From Macrostomum hystrix (Eukaryota > Platyhelminthes > Macrostomidae), in assembly GCA_950097015.1 (NCBI GenBank), contig CATNEN010000038.1, positions 28,240,501 to 28,304,500 of the forward strand: DNA of 64,000 nt, in the 5' to 3' direction. This document shows positions 58,085 through 64,000 of this stretch, in pieces. Each line of letters opens with the position of its first letter. Position 1 is the stretch's first letter. The notes beneath the pieces are model-generated. The model had not been told where the DNA came from. It did not search any database and saw only the letters and a program-made list of their open reading frames with translations. A program made the position numbers and the translations under genes.

Positions 58085-60888
58085 TCATTTTGAAAGGGAA
58101 TTTGGTAGCAGCAAGTGGGATTTGGTAGCAGCAAGTGGGATTTGGTAGCAGCAAGTGGAATTTAGGAGCAACCTGTAAGATTTAGAAGTAGCCTATTGGA
58201 TTTGGGAGTAGCCAGTGGGATTTGGTAGCAGCCAGTAGGATTTAGGAGTAGCCTGTAGGATTTAGGAGTAGCCTATTGGATTTGGGAGTAGCCAGTGGGA
58301 TTTGGTAGCAGCCAGTAGGATTTAGGAGTAGCCTGTAGGATTTAGGAGTAGCCTATTGGATTTGGGAGTAGCCAGTGGGATTTAGGAGTAGCCAGTGGGA
58401 TTTGGTAGCAGCCAGTAGGATTTAGGAGTAGCCTGTAGGATTTAGGAGTAGCCTATTGGATTTGGGAGTAGCCAGTGGGATTTAGGAGTAGCCTGTAGGA
58501 TTTAGGAGTAGCCTGTAGGATTTAGGAGTAGCCTATTGGATTTGGGAGTAGCCAGTGGGATTTAGGAGTAGCCAGTGGGATTTGGTAGCAGCCAGTAGGA
58601 TTTAGGAGTAGCCTGTAGGATTTAGGAGTAGCCTATTGGATTTGGGAGTAGCCAGTGGGATTTAGGAGTAGCCAGTGGGATTTGGTAGCAGCCAGTAGGA
58701 TTTAGGAGTAGCCTGTAGGATTTAGGAGTAGCCTGTAGGATTTAGGAGTAGCCAGTAGGATTTAGGAGTAGCCAGTAGGATTTAGGAGTAGCCTGTAGGA
58801 TTTAGGAGTAGCCTATTGGATTTGGGAGTAGCCAGTGGGATTTAGGAGTAGCCAGTAGGATTTAGGAGTAGCCTGTAGGATTTGGGAGTAGCCAGTGGGA
58901 TTTGGTAGCAGCCTGTAGGATTTAGGAGTAGCCTATTGGATTTGGGAGTAGCCAGTGGGATTTAGGAGTAGCCAGTGGGATTTGGTAGCAGCCAGTAGGA
59001 TTTAGGAGTAGCCTGTAGGATTTAGGAGTAGCCTATTGGATTTGGGAGTAGCCAGTGGGATTTAGGAGTAGCCAGTGGGATTTGGTAGCAGCCAGTAGGA
59101 TTTAGGAGTAGCCTGTAGGATTTAGGAGTAGCCTGTAGGATTTAGGAGTAGCCAGTAGGATTTAGGAGTAGCCAGTAGGATTTAGGAGTAGCCTGTAGGA
59201 TTTAGGAGTAGCCTATTGGATTTGGGAGTAGCCAGTGGGATTTAGGAGTAGCCAGTGGGATTTGGTAGCAGCCAGTAGGATTTAGGAGTAGCCTGTAGGA
59301 TTTAGGAGTAGCCTGTAGGATTTGGGAGTAGCCAGTGGGATTTGGTAGCAGCCAGTAGGATTTAGGAGTAGCCTGTAGGATTTAGGAGTAGCCTATTGGA
59401 TTTGGGAGTAGCCAGTGGGATTTAGGAGTAGCCAGTGGGATTTGGTAGCAGCCAGTAGGATTTAGGAGTAGCCTGTAGGATTTAGGAGTAGCCTATTGGA
59501 TTTGGGAGTAGCCAGTGGGATTTAGGAGTAGCCAGTGGGATTTGGTAGCAGCCAGTAGGATTTAGGAGTAGCCTGTAGGATTTAGGAGTAGCCAGTGGCA
59601 TTTGGGAGCAGCCAGTGGGATTAGAGAGCAGCCAGTGGGATTAGAGAGCAGCCAGTGGGATTAGAGAGCAGCCAGTGGGATTTGGGAGCAGCCAGTGGGA
59701 TTAGAGAGCAGCCAGTGGGATTAGAGAGCAGCCAGTGGGATTAGGGAGCAGTTAGTGGGATTTGGGAGTAGCCAGTGGGATTTAGGAGTAGCCTGTAGGA
59801 TTTAGGAGTAGCCAGTAGGATTTAGGAGTAGCCTGTAGGATTTAGGAGTAGCCTGTAGGATTTAGGAGTAGCCTATTGGATTTGGGAGTAGCCAGTGGGA
59901 TTTAGGAGTAGCCAGTGGGATTTGGTAGCAGCCAGTAGGATTTAGGAGTAGCCTGTAGGATTTAGGAGTAGCCTGTAGGATTTAGGAGTAGCCAGTAGGA
60001 TTTAGGAGTAGCCAGTAGGATTTAGGAGTAGCCTGTAGGATTTAGGAGTAGCCTATTGGATTTGGGAGTAGCCAGTGGGATTTAGGAGTAGCCAGTGGGA
60101 TTTGGTAGCAGCCAGTAGGATTTAGGAGTAGCCTGTAGGATTTAGGAGTAGCCTGTAGGATTTGGGAGTAGCCAGTGGGATTTGGTAGCAGCCAGTAGGA
60201 TTTAGGAGTAGCCTGTAGGATTTAGGAGTAGCCAGTAGGATTTAGGAGTAGCCAGTAGGATTTAGGAGTAGCCTGTAGGATTTAGGAGTAGCCTATTGGA
60301 TTTGGGAGTAGCCAGTGGGATTTAGGAGTAGCCAGTGGGATTTGGTAGCAGCCAGTAGGATTTAGGAGTAGCCTGTAGGATTTAGGAGTAGCCTGTAGGA
60401 TTTGGGAGTAGCCAGTGGGATTTGGTAGCAGCCAGTAGGATTTAGGAGTAGCCTGTAGGATTTAGGAGTAGCCTATTGGATTTGGGAGTAGCCAGTGGGA
60501 TTTAGGAGTAGCCAGTGGGATTTGGTAGCAGCCAGTAGGATTTAGGAGTAGCCTGTAGGATTTAGGAGTAGCCAGTGGCATTTGGGAGCAGCCAGTGGGA
60601 TTAGAGAGCAGCCAGTGGGATTAGAGAGCAGCCAGTGGGATTAGAGAGCAGCCAGTGGGATTTGGGAGCAGCCAGTGGGATTAGAGAGCAGCCAGTGGGA
60701 TTAGAGAGCAGCCAGTGGGATTAGGGAGCAGTTAGTGGGATTTGGGAGTAGCCAGTGGGATTTAGGAGTAGCCTGTAGGATTTAGGAGTAGCCAGTAGGA
60801 TTTAGGAGTAGCCTGTAGGATTTAGGAGTAGCCAGTAGGATTTAGGAGTAGCCAGTGGGATTTGGTAGCAGCCAGTGGGATTTAGGAG
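58085..60888. repeat. 2.8-kb, 20-bp minisatellite with 980-bp higher-order repeat
   Basis: About 140 copies of ggatttaggagtagcctgta with variants (gccagtggga, tttgggagta, tttggtagca, ttagagagca). Nearly no insertions or deletions break the 20-bp register. The rare variant gccagtggca followed by the ttagagagca block occurs at 59591 and 60571, a 980-bp (49-unit) higher-order period. Confidence 0.97.
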
Positions 60889-61500
60889 TTAATAGCATTG
60901 AATTGAGCAATAGAAGTTGAGCTTAAATTCACTCAGAACGCAAAATAAAGATATTTCATTGACCGAAACATTTTTTCAGAATTTTCTGCAATTAGCCATT
61001 CTAGAACTAACAGAAAATTTGAGCGGAACAATTGGCTTGAATATTCTAGGAAAATTGTTGAAAGCATAATGCTTTTTGTGGAAAAAATGTCTACACCAAG
61101 TGCAGTTAGTTGTTTTCAATAAAAATAGACATGCAAAAGAAGCGAATTGGCGTTTGAGTTGTTTGCGCTCTGCAAAAATGTAATAAGCAAAAATGCTTTG
61201 CAGCTCTTTGTTCTTAGAGACGAGATTGCTATTGAAAAACAGCCCCATTCTTTCTCATTTCAATATATGCAATATTGGTTTCTCTCCAACAGCCAAACTA
61301 ATTAGAATTTCAAATTGAAGAGCTTTTTAAAATTTATTGCAATATTCTCTATACTATTGCAGCACTTTTAAGTGCTGTTTTGCACTGCAGTGTCTGCTCA
61401 TTTTTGTCTACAAGCACTAAAATTTCCTTTCTGTCTGAGAGCTGTAAAATATAGTGGGAGTAGAACTAAATGTGCTTGGTAATATATCCCTGAACAGGCA
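60889..61500. other. Unique spacer
   Basis: AT-rich, no gene recognised. Confidence 0.5.
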
Positions 61501-61504
61501 GTCT

Positions 61505-62110
61505 CATCCTTTAATCCCTGATCCCTGATCCCACTCCCTTCAGCAATGTGATCCTTGATCCCACTCCCTTCATCCCTGTGATCACTGATCCCACTCCCTT
61601 CATCCCTCTGATCCCTGATCCCACTCCCTTCATCCCTGTGATCCCTAATCACACTCCCTTCAGCAATGTGATCCTTGATCCCACTCCCTTCTTCCCTGTG
61701 ATCACTGATCCCACTCCCTTCATCCCTCTGATCCCTGATCCCACTCCCTTCATCGATGTGATCCTTGATCCTACTCCCTTCATCCCTGTGATCACTGATC
61801 CCACTCCCTTCATCCCTCTGATCCCTGATCCCACTCCCTTCATCAATGTGATCCTTGATCCCACTCCCTTCATCCCTCTGATCCCTGATCCCACCCCCTT
61901 CATCCCTGTGATCCCTGATCCCACTCCCTTCATCAATGTGATCCCTGATCCCACCCCCTTCATCCCTGATCCCACCCCCTTCATCCCTGATCCCACCCCC
62001 TTCATCCCTGTGATCCCTGATCCCACTCCCTTCATCAATGTGATCCCTGATCCCACCCCCTTCATCCCTCTGATCCCTTATCACTGATCCCTGATCCCAC
62101 CCTTTTATCT
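61505..62110. repeat. 30-bp minisatellite downstream of membrane-protein exon
   Basis: Core gatcccactcccttcatccc plus tgtgatccct, with catcaatg and shorter 18-bp variants; about 20 copies. The minus strand is open through it (a ten-residue GSGIRDQRDE repeat) and in frame with the preceding exon, so translation into the repeat cannot be wholly excluded. Confidence 0.93.
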
Positions 62111-62144
62111 CTCCGATCCCACCGTTTCTTAGAAAGAAACAAAC

Positions 62145-64000
62145 CATGGTAATGCTGTCAGCTATATCGTTTGACTGCTGCTTCTGCTGCTGCTGCTGTT
62201 TCGGCTGAGTCTGCGGCAGCGGCAGGCTGTGCAAATTGAACCCAACGATGCTTGGTCTGCCACTGGCGCTGCTTGCCTGCCTACTGAGGGTGCCGTGTCG
62301 CGACAATTGCATCGGCGCTGGATGTCGAACTATCGTTTTCTTGGCCTCCCTAGCAACCAGATTTCGCTTGCGAAGCTGCTTTTTGAGTCGATTTCTTGAG
62401 TCGGAGAAGTTAGAAAAATGACTGCTTTAAACAGTAAACAGGCCGACGAAACAATAGAATGATCTTGTTGTTTTTTTCCTAAATCTTAATCTTACCTCAC
62501 TCTCAGACCGGCGGCAATGCAAAAGAAAGCACCGATAATGATGCCGCAGGCTGTAAATACTATCGACTGCTTGAACGATATCGGGGCAATAAAACGGCCT
62601 AAAATATGTCAATTTTTATGGCTCAAGTAATTATTCAATTATTCTAGACACCACAGTACTTGATCTAGACACTCTAGTACTTGATCTAGACACTCTAGTA
62701 CATGATCTAGACACTCTAGTACTTGATCTAGACACTACAGTACTTGATCTAGACACTACAGTACTTGATCTAGACACTACAGTACTTGATCTAGACACTA
62801 CAGTACTTGATCTAGACACTACAGTACTTGATCTAGACACTACAGTACTTGATCTAGACACTACAGTACTTGATCTAGACACTACAGTACTTGATCTAGA
62901 CACTACAGTACTTGATCTAGACACTACAGTACTTGATCTAGACACTACAGTACTTGATCTAGACACTACAGTACTTGATCTAGACACTACAGTACTTGAT
63001 CTAGACACTACAGTACTTGATCTAGACACTACAGTACTTGATCTAGACACTACAGTACTTGATCTAGACACTACAGTACTTGATCTAGACACTACAGTAC
63101 TTGATCTAGACACTACTGTACTTGATCTAGACACTACAGTACTTGATCTAGACACTACAGTACTTGATCTAGACACTACAGTACTTGATCTAGACACTAC
63201 AGTACTTGATCTAGACACTACAGTACTTGATCTAGACACTACAGTACTTGATCTAGACACTACAGTACTTGATCTAGACACTCCAGTACTTGATCTAGAC
63301 ACTACAGTACTTGATCTAGACACTACAGTACTTGATCTAGACACTACAGTACTTGATCTAGACACTACAGTACTTGATCTAGACACTACAGTACTTGATC
63401 TAGACACTCTAGTACTTGATCTAGACACTACAGTACTTGATCTAGACACTACAGTACTTGATCTAGACACTACTGTACTTGATCTAGACACTACAGTACT
63501 TGATCTAGACACTACAGTACTTGATCTAGACACTACAGTACTTGATCTAGACACTACAGTACTTGATCTAGACACTACAGTACTTGATCTAGACACTCCA
63601 GTACTTGATCTAGACACTACAGTACTTGATCTAGACACTACAGTACTTGATCTAGACACTACAGTACTTGATCTAGACACTACAGTACTTGATCTAGACA
63701 CTACAGTACTTGATCTAGACACTCCAGTACTTGATCTAGACCCTACAGAACTTTATCTAGACACACCTGTACCGGATCTCGATACACCAGCGCATGTATC
63801 AATCAGTACTTATTCAGACTCACCTGTTCCGCTGTCGTTTCCATTGAAATTAAACTCTTCAGTAATTTGCTCAGTCGAAGAGTTTAAATTGTCTAACCAA
63901 TGCGCTGACAAAATTGTTGTCCTGTTACTATGGCAACCAGACGCATTCAGTTGCGGCTCGAATTTAACACTCAAAGTCCATTCGTTCCGGTTGCTAAGGA
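62145..64000 (-). CDS. Type I membrane protein, three internal/3' exons (partial)
   Basis: Three minus-strand exons join in phase: 64000-63824 (continuing beyond the window; frame from 63998), 62598-62496 and 62421-62145. The first is extracellular, with N-glycosylation sites (NAS, NRT, NSS). The second carries the transmembrane helix (SIVFTACGIIIGAFFCIAAG) and a stop-transfer LRVR. The third is a basic, then Ser- and Gln-rich cytosolic tail (RLKKQLRKRN; PKQQQQQKQQ). Donors are GTGAGT, GTAAGA and GTTTGT; acceptors attttag and aaagcag. The last donor, after ATG at 62145, is weak. If unspliced, the frame continues through the 30-bp minisatellite to a stop near 61398. No known family was recognised. 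Confidence 0.75.
62640..63765. repeat. 21-bp minisatellite in membrane-protein intron
   Basis: About 53 very homogeneous copies with core ctagacactacagtacttga; rare variants (ctccag, ctctag). Units contain the palindromes agtact and gatc/tctaga. It fills most of the intron 62599-63823. The 363-codon minus-strand VVSRSST frame is a repeat artefact, since it lies within an intron supported on both sides by phase-matched exons. Confidence 0.96.

Noticed and set aside
62631-63722. 363-codon minus-strand VVSRSST repeat protein
   Set aside because: It lies in an intron bounded by phase-matched exons of the membrane-protein gene; the 21-bp unit explains the open frame.

Overview
This is eukaryotic, animal DNA. 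Genes are split by GT-AG introns, proteins include a CUB-LDLa-trypsin protease, a LITAF-domain protein and 7TM receptors, and there are class II tRNA-like SINEs, a RNase H-bearing non-LTR retrotransposon, a Penelope-like element and TTAGGG-type telomeric repeats. The mix suits a lophotrochozoan invertebrate, perhaps a free-living flatworm. That placement is inference; nothing here fixes the species.

Layout. 1-4.3 kb is AT-rich, with two 15-bp minisatellites. At 5.2-6.4 kb (minus) lie two exons of a polyQ, single-TM protein. 8.5-10.1 kb is a dense repeat block. 10.9-13.1 kb is a complete nine-exon secreted serine protease. 14.5-16.0 kb is a two-exon LITAF-domain gene whose intron holds a minisatellite split by a LINE 3' tail. 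17.3-20.0 kb (minus) is a three-exon disordered/coiled-coil gene with a SINE and a Harbinger fragment in one intron. 21.5-23.3 kb is a probable inverted-repeat DNA transposon. 24.6-27.7 kb holds two tandem intronless orphan 7TM receptors (minus). 28.2-34.2 kb is a structurally complete non-LTR retrotransposon (minus) with an exact 14-bp target-site duplication. 35.4-38.7 kb is a four-exon Cys-rich protein gene. 41.9-50.8 kb is a D2-like dopamine receptor whose single 7.7-kb intron is packed with minisatellites and a Penelope-like remnant. 56.2-56.6 kb (minus) is a probable terminal exon. 58.1-60.9 kb is a 2.8-kb, 20-bp minisatellite. 62.1-64.0 kb (minus) holds three consecutive exons of a type I membrane protein that runs off the right end.

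The strongest theme is tandem repetition. About twenty minisatellite arrays, summing to roughly a quarter of the window from the coordinates listed, sit mainly in introns and gene flanks. Many are stop-free in several frames and make long false ORFs. Gene models here rest on splice-site phase agreement and domain continuity, which I checked by hand translation. No alignment or database search was possible.
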